A stretch of 64,000 bases of DNA from Deltaproteobacteria bacterium (GTDB lineage: Bacteria > Desulfobacterota > Desulfuromonadia > Desulfuromonadales > BM103), in NCBI GenBank assembly GCA_024279915.1, contig JAJRRB010000060.1, positions 1 to 64,000 on the forward strand, given 5' to 3'. The translations under genes and the position numbers were made by a program. Below the pieces are notes generated by a model. It saw nothing but the letters and a program-made list of their open reading frames with translations. It had not been told where the DNA came from and did not search any database. Positions 26,200 to 35,513 of the stretch are shown here, in pieces. The stretch's first letter is position 1; each line of letters opens with the position of its first letter.

Positions 26200-27111
26200 C
26201 TATATCTTGGTCGACTGAGGAATGCCGAACAGCCCGGAGGGCTTCATCCACAGAATCAGTAGCAGGATGGTGAAGGCGAACAGGTCTCGGTAGGTCGAGG
26301 GGAAGACCGTGACTACGCCCACCTCGATGAAGCCGAGCAGGAAGCCGCCGACAAACGCCCCCTTGATGTCACCGATGCCGCCAACCACTGCGGCGATAAC
26401 AGCCTTCCAGCCGATCAGCATCCCCATAAACGGCTCCAGGACTGGGTAGCTCATGGCGAACAGCAGCCCGGCCAGACCGGCAAACCCTGAGCCGAGGACA
26501 AAGGTGACGACGATGATGCTGTCAATGGGGATACCCATCAGCGGGATTGCGAATTTATCATAAGAGATGGCCCGCATCGCCATACCGACCCGCGTACGGG
26601 TCACCACCCACTGCAGAAACAGGAAGACCAGAATGGCGGTCACGATGACCATAACTTTGAGGTTGGTCATGGTGACGCCGCCAAAGTGCCAGATCTGTTT
26701 TTCTATCAACTCTGGGAACTTCAAGCGGCTGGCGCCGAGCAAGGCCAGGTTCGAGTACTCAAGGACCAGGCCGGCCATCAGCGCAGTGATGACCACGTAG
26801 AGCCGGTGTGCGCCTTTGCGCCGCAGGGGCCGGTAGGCGATCCGCTCCAGGGTCACGCCGACTAGCGAGGTCAGAACCATGGTCAGGGGCACAGTGATGA
26901 CGAAGGCCATCATTGGGGAGAACCCGACGATTGGGCCGATAAGGAAACTGGCCACGAAAAAGGAGATGTAGGCTCCGACCATGAAGATATCGCCATGGGC
27001 GAAGTTGATCAGACGCAGCACCCCGTAAACCAAGGTGTAGCCTAGAGCAATGAGAGCGTAAAAGCTCCCCCATTGCAGGGCATTCAGGATATTCTGAATA
27101 ATGAAATCCAC
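26200..27111 (-). CDS. livH: Branched-chain amino-acid ABC permease LivH
   Basis: A 303-residue permease with YALIALGYTLVYGVLRLINFAHGDIFM at the N-terminus and VVGGIGDIKGAFVGG as docking loop. The start is GTG at 27111, with AAGGAAG at suitable distance; this matches the family's usual N-terminus. Confidence 0.92.
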   Translation of the reverse strand: MDFIIQNILNALQWGSFYALIALGYTLVYGVLRLINFAHGDIFMVGAYISFFVASFLIGPIVGFSPMMAFVITVPLTMVLTSLVGVTLERIAYRPLRRKGAHRLYVVITALMAGLVLEYSNLALLGASRLKFPELIEKQIWHFGGVTMTNLKVMVIVTAILVFLFLQWVVTRTRVGMAMRAISYDKFAIPLMGIPIDSIIVVTFVLGSGFAGLAGLLFAMSYPVLEPFMGMLIGWKAVIAAVVGGIGDIKGAFVGGFLLGFIEVGVVTVFPSTYRDLFAFTILLLILWMKPSGLFGIPQSTKI

Positions 27112-27176
27112 AGAAATTCTTCCTTAAAAACGTTGGAGTTGCATGGTCGCCGGTGGCAACTTAATTTAGGCACAGC

Positions 27177-27208
27177 AAAGCGGGGATCCAAAGACCCCCG
27201 CTTTTTCG
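27177..27208 (-). terminator. Hairpin between livJ and livH
   Basis: AAAGCGGGG/CCCCGCTTT stem followed on the minus strand by sequence with few T residues. It probably protects the livJ message end and lowers expression of the membrane genes, as is common after binding-protein genes. Confidence 0.6.
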
Positions 27209-27227
27209 AGCTATGCTACATGGAGTG

Positions 27228-28387
27228 TTATGGGCAAACTGATTCCTCGAAGACAAAGGTTCCTTCGTCGGAGACTTTAACTATAACAGCGCACTTGATC
27301 GGGTCGCCCTGCTCATTAAACTTGGACGAGCCGGGGACGCCGTCAAAAGACTTGATGGCAGCCAGACCATCGCGGATGGCGGTGCGCATCTTGCGTGGGT
27401 TGGAATCAACCATGCCGGCGTTCTTGATCCCTTCCACCATCAGACCGATGGAATCCCAGGTCAGGGCAGCGTAGTCAGCTGGTTCTGCACCGTATTTTGC
27501 CTTGTATCGGTCGATGACAACCTTGGTCGCACCCGTGGCACCGGCTGCAGCGTAATGGGTTGAGAAGTACTGTCCGTAGCACTGCTCGCCACAGAGTTTG
27601 ACCAGGTCTGGGGTGCCCCAGGCATCGGAACCCATGAACGGGCCCTTGTAACCGAGATCACGCGCCTGCGGTATGATCAGGGCGACCTGGTTGTAGTTTT
27701 CCGGTACAAAGATGAAGTCAGGTTTGGCGGCAATGATGGTGGTCAGCTGGGCGGAGAAATCCTGGTCCTTGGTGCCATTCGACTCGTAGGCTACGACCGG
27801 GCCGAGACCCTTGGCTTCCCATGCAGATTTAAATACTTCTGCCAAACCGACAGAATAATCGTTAGCGACGTCGAAGAGTACCGCTGCGGTCTTGGCACCG
27901 AACTTTTTGGCTGCAAAGTCGGCTACTACTGGCCCCTGGAAGGGGTCGAGGAAGGCAGCGCGGAAAACCCAGGGACGGTCCAGGGTGGTATTAGGATTGG
28001 TCGACCAGGGGCTGATCATCGGTGTACGGTTTTCGTTAGCGGTACCGCCGCCAGGAACTGCTTGCTTGGAGGAGTTGGGGCCGATAATCGCCACGACCTC
28101 TTCCTGCTCGATCAGTTTGAGGGCAGCGTTGACTGCCGAGTCAGCTTTAGACTCGTTGTCCATGTAGATGAACTCAAGCATGTACTTCTTGCCGCCAACC
28201 TCGAGGCCACCGGCGCCGTTGATATCTGCGAGATACATTTCAGCGGCGTTTTGGAGCCTTCCCCAACTTCCGGGATGTCTCCGGTCATCGGGATATTGAA
28301 GCCGCTCTTGATGGTGTCTGCAGCGAGTGCTGGAGTCGCCATCAGGGCGACCAGGGACAATGCAACCAGAAATTTCAATGTCTTCAT
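27228..28387 (-). CDS. livJ: Branched-chain amino-acid binding protein LivJ, frameshifted
   Basis: A periplasmic Leu/Ile/Val-type binding protein. Start ATG at 28387 (GGAGGAG upstream) opens a signal peptide, MKTLKFLVALSLVALMATPALA, and the mature ADTIKSGFNIPMTGDIPEVGEGSK. The rest, NAAEMYLADINGAGG onward, continues in another frame. Adding one base to the run of four A at 28249-28252 restores a normal reading frame of about 386 residues. The whole liv operon is otherwise intact, so this is either a sequencing error or a very recent lesion. Confidence 0.85.
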
Positions 28388-28578
28388 TTGTCTCCTCCGT
28401 GGGGTTGTTATGAACAATAGACGCAATGTGCCACGCTATGTGGCACATCGACGGTAAATAATACCATTTGCTCTATAAAACCAGACATTTAAGTACAACA
28501 GCCAGAGGTGTATTTGTCAAGCGACTTTCCCCTCTTTTTAACTATTTGTTTTTTCTCAGTATTTGATTATTACAACCT

Positions 28579-30747
28579 TTAGTATTTTATTTTCACAAAG
28601 GGCGACTTAAACGAAGCACTGAGAGCCTCTTCGAGAGTATGTATCCCCTGGGCTTCCAGTAACGGGATAAGTCTCAGTAGAATTTCGGCAGTGACCAGTG
28701 CGTCTCCTAAGGCCGTATGTCGCCCGACGATCGTGATATTAAAGCGTTCGGCAATGTCATCCAGAGAATGACCTTCCTGATTCGGATGCACTATGGAAGA
28801 AAGCAGTAGTGTGTCGAGGACCGGATTGTCGAAGTGCAGCCCGATGGCATCCTCTTTCAGTTGCAGAAAACGCATGTCGAACGCGGCATTGTGGGCAACC
28901 AGTACAGAGTCGGCTACAAAGGCATGAAAACTTGGTAGAACCTGGGTAATCACCGGCTGTGATGTTAACAGCTCGGGGTCGATACCGTGAATTTCGACAG
29001 AAGATTTTGGTACCGATCTTTGCGGGTTGACCAGTTGGTCGATGCATTCATTGTGCAGCAATCGGTTGTTTACAATCCGCACCGCACCGAGTTGAATGAT
29101 TTCGTCTCCCTCGGAGGGGTTGAGCCCGGTGGTCTCGGTGTCGAAGGCCACATAGGTCAGTTTACGCAGAGGCTCCTTGCCAAGGGCCTCCTGTCCGAGT
29201 TGATGAAAGAGGTCGAACTCATAGGAGACGGGACGAGGTGCAACTGAAGAATGTAAATCTGCCGGTTCCTCGTCCAATGCGGTTGGCAGGGTTATTCTGA
29301 TGCCATCACAGAAAGCTCCCTCGGTCTCTGTAATCGTGATGTCGCCACCGTGTTTGGTGATAATGGTTTGTGGAGAGTCTGTTGTGCCGTCGCTATCCTT
29401 GAAGAGTGGGGTTTGTTGCCAGTCACGCAGAGTCTGGCTGGTGACGCTATGATCTGCCCAGTTTAAAGCGAGTGTGGCCAATGGCCCGTCGTCGCTACCA
29501 ATCTGTAGCAGAATCGCTGCGATGCCATATTCGACTTTCAGGAACCCAGCCAGGTTGGTAACCAACTGTACGACGGCATAGCTGTCTATCTTCAGCCAAA
29601 TACTTTTATTCGTACTTGCTTCAGTCTGTATGGCAAAACGTTTGTCGAGACTATTCGTGATCAGTTCCATGAAGGTGTCAGCCAGCACATTTTCGCGATT
29701 TCCATAGGCGAGACGATGTTCGCTGTAGAGATTTCTGGCCAACGCCAGATGCTCTTCAAGTTCGCTGGTGATCTGAGCGGCGGATCGGAGATGCTGATTA
29801 CAGGCGTCTTGTCTGGTGGTTTGCATCTCGCAGATGAAGTCGACCCTTTGGTGCATTTTGCCCAGCGCATCCTGGACAGCATCGACCATGCCTTGCAGCA
29901 ACTTATCACGTTCGCTGTCGGCATCTATTTCACCAGTGATATCTTCCAGAGAGAGAACGAAACCGGAAATAACTCGGGCTTCCTCATCGTTACTGGTGAC
30001 CGGCGCCATGTTGACACGAATAAAGCGCGTACCACACAGCTTGGTTGTCAAGCCGAGTGCAGGTTTCACCTGGTCCTTGGCAAACGCGTGGTTCATCACC
30101 TCCAGGGCATGAACCAGAGGGTCTCGCTCCAGAACACCGAATATCGACCGGCCCAGGCCGATGGTTCCACTTTCCTCTTGATCTCCCTCCGTTGGTTGCA
30201 GCATCTCCCGTCCCAGGTGGTTGTAAAGCAGGATTTTGCCATCCTTGTTGCAGACCACTACCCCGCAGGGCAGCTCTGACATCAGGGCTGCAAACCGGTT
30301 GCGCTCCTCCTTGAGGGCCATGTTGGATTGGCGAACTTTGCCATCAACTTCACTTTGCAGTGCCTGGAAGGCATCGGCAGATTCGTTGATAACCTTAGCC
30401 AGCATCGCTAGTTCGCGAGCACCTTCGGTGGTGATGCGATAGTCCGGGTTGGCGGCGGTGATCAGGCGGGTCTGCTCAGCCATGCGCAGGACTGGTATGA
30501 TGTAGTAGCGAAAGAGCAGGCTGATCATGGTGCAAATGAAGGCGACCAGAACGATTGAGCCGATAAAAGGAAAGGGGACCAGTTTATTGAAGAGTTTTGC
30601 AATAATAGCCTGATCATCGGGTGCAAGATTCAAGTAAGCCCCGGCAAAACTACCGAAGATGACGGTAAATATGACAGCGATAATACCGATTAGAAAAATC
30701 CAGTATTTGACTGCAGGTGACAGGTTGTCTGTAAAGCGATTCAGCAA
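28579..30747 (-). CDS. Membrane PAS sensor fused to a DEDDh 3'-5' exonuclease
   Basis: A 722-residue fusion. Two membrane helices (14-37, 60-83) are followed by a HAMP-like stretch, a PAS domain (about 150-270) and a kinase-like helical and ATPase-like region (about 280-495) lacking clear phospho-acceptor His and G boxes. Last is a DnaQ-type exonuclease (530-700) with FDTETTG (D536, E538), HNAAFD (D624) and HTALGD (H677, D682), so the four metal ligands and the His are present. Start TTG at 30747 with GGAG upstream. Exonuclease genes of this kind often accompany DUF294 and acetate symporters; here those are 12 kb away. Signal and target unknown. Confidence 0.8.
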   Translation of the reverse strand: MLNRFTDNLSPAVKYWIFLIGIIAVIFTVIFGSFAGAYLNLAPDDQAIIAKLFNKLVPFPFIGSIVLVAFICTMISLLFRYYIIPVLRMAEQTRLITAANPDYRITTEGARELAMLAKVINESADAFQALQSEVDGKVRQSNMALKEERNRFAALMSELPCGVVVCNKDGKILLYNHLGREMLQPTEGDQEESGTIGLGRSIFGVLERDPLVHALEVMNHAFAKDQVKPALGLTTKLCGTRFIRVNMAPVTSNDEEARVISGFVLSLEDITGEIDADSERDKLLQGMVDAVQDALGKMHQRVDFICEMQTTRQDACNQHLRSAAQITSELEEHLALARNLYSEHRLAYGNRENVLADTFMELITNSLDKRFAIQTEASTNKSIWLKIDSYAVVQLVTNLAGFLKVEYGIAAILLQIGSDDGPLATLALNWADHSVTSQTLRDWQQTPLFKDSDGTTDSPQTIITKHGGDITITETEGAFCDGIRITLPTALDEEPADLHSSVAPRPVSYEFDLFHQLGQEALGKEPLRKLTYVAFDTETTGLNPSEGDEIIQLGAVRIVNNRLLHNECIDQLVNPQRSVPKSSVEIHGIDPELLTSQPVITQVLPSFHAFVADSVLVAHNAAFDMRFLQLKEDAIGLHFDNPVLDTLLLSSIVHPNQEGHSLDDIAERFNITIVGRHTALGDALVTAEILLRLIPLLEAQGIHTLEEALSASFKSPFVKIKY

Positions 30748-30816
30748 GGCAGGCTCCAGCGTACAGAAGGAATCATAGTATTGTTAAGGTATAGTATGCG
30801 CTATATGCGCTCAGGT

Positions 30817-31839
30817 TCAACTTGGTGATCCGTTTTTTGTTACTGTTTTCTGCAGGATAGCGATCAGTTCTGCAGTTTCCTGGTCTGGATTGTAACGATC
30901 CGGGTCTGGGCAGGAAATCTGTTGGCGTCTCTCCGGCTTAAGCAGTTGCAGGGCATACCGAGTGAACTCCGACTTATTGCTATACAGCAGGCCGTTGCTA
31001 TTGTGTCTGACCACTGCGGCATTACCGGGAATCTGCCGGGCGAGAATTGGCAGGCCTATGGTTGCCGCCTCCAGCAAGGCGTTGGCGAGACCTTCCGCCT
31101 GAGAGTTATTGAGAATAACATCAGCACCACGCATGGCGCTTGCCATGGCTTCTGGTGCGATGGAGCCAAGATAGCTGGACCATGGTCTTTTCTCAATGGC
31201 GTCAAGGACACGTTTAGCGTAACCCTCGTCGAGGATGGGGCCACAAAAGGCAAGATGGAAGATCGAACTTTCCATCGCCACTTGGTCGAACATCACCAGC
31301 AGTTCCAGAACCCCTTTGACCGGTCGCAAGCCGGCCGGGCAGAGAAAGAGTGTTTGTGCCTTATTAAGAGAATGTACGCCTCGTAGATCGTAGCTCGCTG
31401 TGCCCAATACGATTCCAGGCGTTAACTCGTCCAAGTTCGTTGTTAATTCCGGATGGACGGCCTTGAGCTCGGCAACGATTAATGGGTTCTGCAGAATGAC
31501 GAACGCGGCATGATGCATGATCGTGAGGATGATCTCAACCTGCTCAGGGTCGTCCAGCCCATGATTGACATCGGTGCCGGTGAGAAGTACCACGTAGGGA
31601 ATCTTCAGATCGCTTGCTGCTGCCAGCCATGGTTTCCCGGACCGGTATGCGTGTAGCAGAATCGTTACATCGGGAGCGAAGTCAAGCAATTGCTGCCTGA
31701 AAACGCCGTCTGTTTGCAGCTTGGCATCATGCAGAGCGACCTGATGGCCATGCTTTTTCAGGCCATGCTGAAACCTGTGGGCAGTCACCCAGTTGCCGCT
31801 GATGCGGTCCTGTCTAGGAATGACGATCAGGATGCGCAT
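30817..31839 (-). CDS. Family 4-type glycosyltransferase
   Basis: A 340-residue GT-B glycosyltransferase. The N-terminal MRILIVIPRQD and the C-terminal donor-site region ILNNSQAEGLANALLEAATIGLPILARQIPGNAAVV, with the E-G-x-x-x-x-x-x-E pattern, mark the GT4/GT1 type. The start ATG lies 13 bp inside the end of the deacetylase gene, so both are translated from one message. The sugar and acceptor are unknown; the pairing suggests a glycolipid or polysaccharide product. Confidence 0.78.
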   Translation of the reverse strand: MRILIVIPRQDRISGNWVTAHRFQHGLKKHGHQVALHDAKLQTDGVFRQQLLDFAPDVTILLHAYRSGKPWLAAASDLKIPYVVLLTGTDVNHGLDDPEQVEIILTIMHHAAFVILQNPLIVAELKAVHPELTTNLDELTPGIVLGTASYDLRGVHSLNKAQTLFLCPAGLRPVKGVLELLVMFDQVAMESSIFHLAFCGPILDEGYAKRVLDAIEKRPWSSYLGSIAPEAMASAMRGADVILNNSQAEGLANALLEAATIGLPILARQIPGNAAVVRHNSNGLLYSNKSEFTRYALQLLKPERRQQISCPDPDRYNPDQETAELIAILQKTVTKNGSPS

Positions 31840-32657
31840 GGCAGGTTTCCAAAAGTGCACAGGCGAATATTACGTCGTGCAATGACTTCTTTCGCCTCTA
31901 CTGAGAGAAGAGCCTGCAATTCTATCTGACGCTGTGGTCCGTCAAATGATCCTCCCTGCTCGAAAGGGTAGCCCGGATGAGTCATCAGTTCCCAGAAGCC
32001 TTCACTGAGACTCTCGAGAAGGTTGCAGAGGCGGTTGGTGTCCAGACGGTTCAAGAATGGCATACCCCAGAGGCCGTCTGGAGTTTTGAATCCGGCGTCG
32101 ATAATTGTTGTATGCGCATTCCGACCGAGGCGACGGTAGAGGGTCAACTCCTCTCCCAGGGATCCGTTCAGGTCTTGTTCGACTGGTTCTGTAGGCAAGG
32201 TGGTACGCATAGCACAAATATCGTATTCCAGGGCCAGCTCAGTTATCATGGTTGTCAGGCAAGGGAAAAGCTGACAGTGCTGATGGCTGTCGAGGTGGCC
32301 GGGTTGCAGGCCGTTGTCAAAAAGACGTTCAATTTGGGCCGCAAGCTCATTACGAATAGCAGTGCGATCGCAAGCTCCGGCAGCAAGGCATTGACGTAGC
32401 TTTTGTTTGCCCGGCAGCAGACCATCATCGGTCAAGCCTTTGATTTGCCCCGTTAAGGTTGAACCGTCTGCCAGGTTCAGGTGCACGCCGACCGGAATGC
32501 TCGAATCCTTGACCTGTTCGACAGCCGTAATAAATGATGGTCCATTAGCAAGCAGGGAAGTACTGGTGACAATGCCATGCTTGAAAGCCTCCAGAATTCC
32601 CCGGTCACGATCTGTGTTGCTACCGAGATCGTCAGCATTAATAATTAATGAAATCAT
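31827..32657 (-). CDS. ChbG/HpnK-family (YdjC) deacetylase
   Basis: A 276-residue YdjC-fold protein. Metal and catalytic residues are visible as INADDLG near the N-terminus, VGVHLNL, HLDSHQH and THPGYP. The family removes acetyl groups from N-acetylated sugars; HpnK members act on hopanoid head groups. Next to a glycosyltransferase it probably forms a transfer-then-deacetylate pair. It is divergent from the MFS gene. Confidence 0.82.
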   Translation of the reverse strand: MISLIINADDLGSNTDRDRGILEAFKHGIVTSTSLLANGPSFITAVEQVKDSSIPVGVHLNLADGSTLTGQIKGLTDDGLLPGKQKLRQCLAAGACDRTAIRNELAAQIERLFDNGLQPGHLDSHQHCQLFPCLTTMITELALEYDICAMRTTLPTEPVEQDLNGSLGEELTLYRRLGRNAHTTIIDAGFKTPDGLWGMPFLNRLDTNRLCNLLESLSEGFWELMTHPGYPFEQGGSFDGPQRQIELQALLSVEAKEVIARRNIRLCTFGNLPCAS

Positions 32658-32735
32658 GGGGTGTATAGTAAAGCAGGTTGGCTTTCAGGGCAATTCTCTT
32701 GGTGAAACAGAACCGTCAGGGTAACATTCGAAGCT

Positions 32736-33986
32736 ATGCAACAATCAAATCAATCACATCCTCCAATTTCAGCAAAAGGACTGCATTACGGCTGGGTAGT
32801 TGTACTCGTCGGAACTCTGACGATCTTCGCCTGTCTCGGTCTTGCGCGATTCGCCTTCGGTATGCTTCTGCCATCGATGCGTGAGGCGTTAGGCATGTCA
32901 TACGATGAGATGGGCTTCCTTGGCACAGGTAATTTTGCCGGGTACCTGACAGCTGTCGGTATGGCCCCTTTTCTATTGCGCCGTTTCAGTCCACGACAAC
33001 TGATCGCCTCTGGTTTGTCTCTCATTGCCCTCTGTATGTTTGGTATTGCGGTGAGCGACGGTTACCTGTTGATTCTATTGCTTTACACCTGTGTTGGTAT
33101 CGGTAGCGGCTTTGCCAATATCCCGATTATGGTGCTTGTCTCCTATTGGTTCCGGCGTGAAAAACGTGGTCAGGCAGCAGGGTTGATTGTTGTTGGCAGC
33201 GGCTTCGCCATTATCTTCTCAGGGTTTATCATTCCTGTTCTCAATGAGAGCTTCGAGCAGAATGGTTGGCGTATCGGTTGGGGGCTGCTGGCTCTGATCG
33301 TTCTGCTGGTTGCCATGATTGCAGCGATATTGATTCGTAATGATCCTGCTGAAAAAGGACTGGAGCCGGTTGGCCAGGCACAGGAGGTTGAGTATGATCC
33401 CTCGGCGAGCAAAGGGCAACTCAGCCCGGTGCGGATTTTGACTCACCTTGGGGTCTTGTACTTCATCTTCGGTGCCACCTACGTTATTTATGGCACCTTC
33501 ATCGTCACCACCATGGTCGAAGAATACGCTTTTGCCGAAGTTAGCGCCGGTCGCTTCTGGTCCTGGGTTGGATTCTTCAGCCTCTTCTCCGGGACTCTCT
33601 TCGGTTTGCTCTCCGACAAGCTCGGTCGTAAGGGCGGCTTGATGATCGTTTTCGGTGTGCAGACTCTGGCTTATCTGCTGGCTGGCTCAGGCTTGGGGAC
33701 TATGGCAATGTTCGCTTCAGTCGTACTGTCTGGTGTCGCAGTCTTCGCTATTCCGGCTATCATGGCGGCAGCGGTGGGTGATTACCTGGGCAAGGCGCGT
33801 GCAGCGGCTGCTTTTTCAATCATCACTTTTTGCTTTGCTCTCGGTCAAACCATTGGCCCGGCAGTAGCCGGTATGGTTGCTGAATCAACCGGCACATTCA
33901 CCGGCAGTTATCTGGCCTCTGCGGTTTTAACAGGGTTTGCAGTGATCTGGGCGAGGTTTCTGCCGGAACCTCTGCAAGTAAGCTGA
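32736..33986 (+). CDS. MFS transporter, YbfB/YjiJ type
   Basis: A 416-residue 12-helix transporter whose N-terminus (GWVVVLVGTLTIFACLGLARFAFGMLLPSMREALGM) is typical of the YbfB/YjiJ group. A hydrophilic loop of about 35 residues separates the halves. Substrate unknown. The ribosome site is weak. A strong terminator follows. Confidence 0.82.
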   Translation: MQQSNQSHPPISAKGLHYGWVVVLVGTLTIFACLGLARFAFGMLLPSMREALGMSYDEMGFLGTGNFAGYLTAVGMAPFLLRRFSPRQLIASGLSLIALCMFGIAVSDGYLLILLLYTCVGIGSGFANIPIMVLVSYWFRREKRGQAAGLIVVGSGFAIIFSGFIIPVLNESFEQNGWRIGWGLLALIVLLVAMIAAILIRNDPAEKGLEPVGQAQEVEYDPSASKGQLSPVRILTHLGVLYFIFGATYVIYGTFIVTTMVEEYAFAEVSAGRFWSWVGFFSLFSGTLFGLLSDKLGRKGGLMIVFGVQTLAYLLAGSGLGTMAMFASVVLSGVAVFAIPAIMAAAVGDYLGKARAAAAFSIITFCFALGQTIGPAVAGMVAESTGTFTGSYLASAVLTGFAVIWARFLPEPLQVS

Positions 33987-34055
33987 TTTTTCTTGTGAAT
34001 TCTTAGTGCTGCAAAGAACGGATAATCGGAAGAAACATAATTGAAAGTTTTGAAC

Positions 34056-34090
34056 AAAAATATGGGCCGGGGAAATCCCTGGCCCATTTT
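34056..34090. terminator. Bidirectional terminator
   Basis: AAAATATGGGCCGGGG and the near-complement CCCTGGCCCATTTTG, with A and T runs at the two sides. It lies between converging genes. Confidence 0.8.
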
Positions 34091-34154
34091 GTAACGATAT
34101 TAAGTTGTTGCTGTAGCCTTAGGAAACTGTCAACCCTGAAAGTCTGACGGGCTG

Positions 34155-35015
34155 CTAGAACCTGAATGTTGTTCGAATGGTTGCTGTTTGGGTAGAGCCT
34201 TCTCCCTCGCTATTGCCAAAAGCATAGCCACCCTTGATTTCCACCATGTTCCCTATAGGGATAATCAGTTCGGGAACGGCCTGTATAATCTGACGTTTAT
34301 TGAAGTCGGTGCTGTATAACACTTCGAAGGCTGGCTTAATGAAGCCCTCGGCATTGTGAACTGCCGCTCCACTCAGGTTCATCAGGTAAAATTCAGTACC
34401 GTTATCGCTCGGGTTGAGATCGTCCGTGTCAAAGTAATACCGACCATCCAGGCTCGCCTGCAGACGGATATCGCGATTTTCTCTGGCGTTGTCAATGTTG
34501 AAGCCGAAACGGATCAACTGACCACGGTGGTTGTACTTGTCACTTATACTTGTGTCCAAGGCCTCGGTGCGGCGACCATAACCAAGGTAGGCGGAGGTGT
34601 TGACCGGACACTTGTCAGCAGTGCTGATTTCTCTTTGCAGGACCACATTCGCAAAGTCAAAGACCCCTCCATTACCATCAATATCAATGTCCTGCTGGGT
34701 TTTGATGCTCCATGCGTCACCATCCGTGTAGAAAGGGATTTCGAGACGGACTTCCCAGCGGTTGTTTGTGCCGAAGGGGATAATAACTTCAGCCGTTGTG
34801 GTGTAGCCATCAAAATCTTCAGCTTCTTCAATGCGTATGTTTCTGAAATTGTCGTAAGTCAAGTTGGCAGTTAGCCGCTGCGCGTTGCGAGCATTCCGAG
34901 TGTAAATTGGTTCCAGTTCGTAAAGGTTTTGTCGTGCTTTTCTGCCGCTATTGTCAGCGAAAGCAACTGTTGCAAAACAGAGAATACACACGAGAAATGA
35001 TGAAAGACATTTCAT
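34155..35015 (-). CDS. Outer-membrane beta-barrel-like protein
   Basis: A 286-residue precursor with a signal peptide ending VAFA. The mature part alternates polar and hydrophobic residues in many strands and ends in TIRTTFRF, a terminal aromatic typical of barrels folded by BamA. ATG at 35015 has GGAG 10 bases before it. Function unknown; it resembles small MetA-pathway/transporter-type barrels only in outline. Confidence 0.7.
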   Translation of the reverse strand: MKCLSSFLVCILCFATVAFADNSGRKARQNLYELEPIYTRNARNAQRLTANLTYDNFRNIRIEEAEDFDGYTTTAEVIIPFGTNNRWEVRLEIPFYTDGDAWSIKTQQDIDIDGNGGVFDFANVVLQREISTADKCPVNTSAYLGYGRRTEALDTSISDKYNHRGQLIRFGFNIDNARENRDIRLQASLDGRYYFDTDDLNPSDNGTEFYLMNLSGAAVHNAEGFIKPAFEVLYSTDFNKRQIIQAVPELIIPIGNMVEIKGGYAFGNSEGEGSTQTATIRTTFRF

Positions 35016-35242
35016 TTTCGACAAACTCCATTTGTTGGGATGTGACTAAGTGTTGCAGCTGGAGGGGTACGACGTGTGTCTCAGAATCGCTCCACTGCCC
35101 GAAATCTGATTCTATTGATTCATGAGCATTTCAAGCCCACGTCAATCTAATGTCAAATTCAAAATAATGCAATTGATTTGTAAGTGTATGTAATGAAAGA
35201 TTTTATTTGCTGTTGTTGGGTTGTGCTGGTATGCCGGAGGGA

Positions 35243-35430
35243 ACAAAAAAAAGGGGTCTTATAACATCAAGACCCCGGAGGCAACTCATTGTGGACAACG
35301 AGAAAGTGGTGGTTCTGTTAGCCAGACAATGCCTTGTCCCAGAGTGGTAATGCCGCTTGAACAGGTCAGGATCCTCTTCAGGGGCTCTGGGTGGCAATGT
35401 TCAATTGCCTAGCTCACTTTACGCTTTATT
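35243..35430 (-). ncRNA. Candidate structured RNA ending in an intrinsic terminator
   Basis: The minus strand between the histidine kinase and the outer-membrane protein shows nested helices: GGCAAT/ATTGCC, CCCAGAG/CTCTGGG with TGCC/GGCA outside it, and a final GGGGTCTT...AAGACCCC followed by eight T. No ORF here is convincing. It may be a small RNA, a long 3' region of the kinase message, or a leader that attenuates the outer-membrane gene 230 bp further on. It matches no riboswitch or 6S consensus I can recall. Confidence 0.35.
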
Positions 35431-35513
35431 AGCGTGTTGTGATTGACACTCTAAAGGATTGGGTGTGACAGGAGTGTAGAAAGAATGTGAAAAAAACGTG
35501 AAAACGTATTGAT

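Noticed and set aside
35243-35430. 6S RNA, SRP RNA or a known riboswitch
   Set aside because: The SRP GGAAGGAAGCAGC-type loop, the 6S long-bubble layout, and the TPP, FMN, cobalamin and c-di-GMP core motifs are not present.
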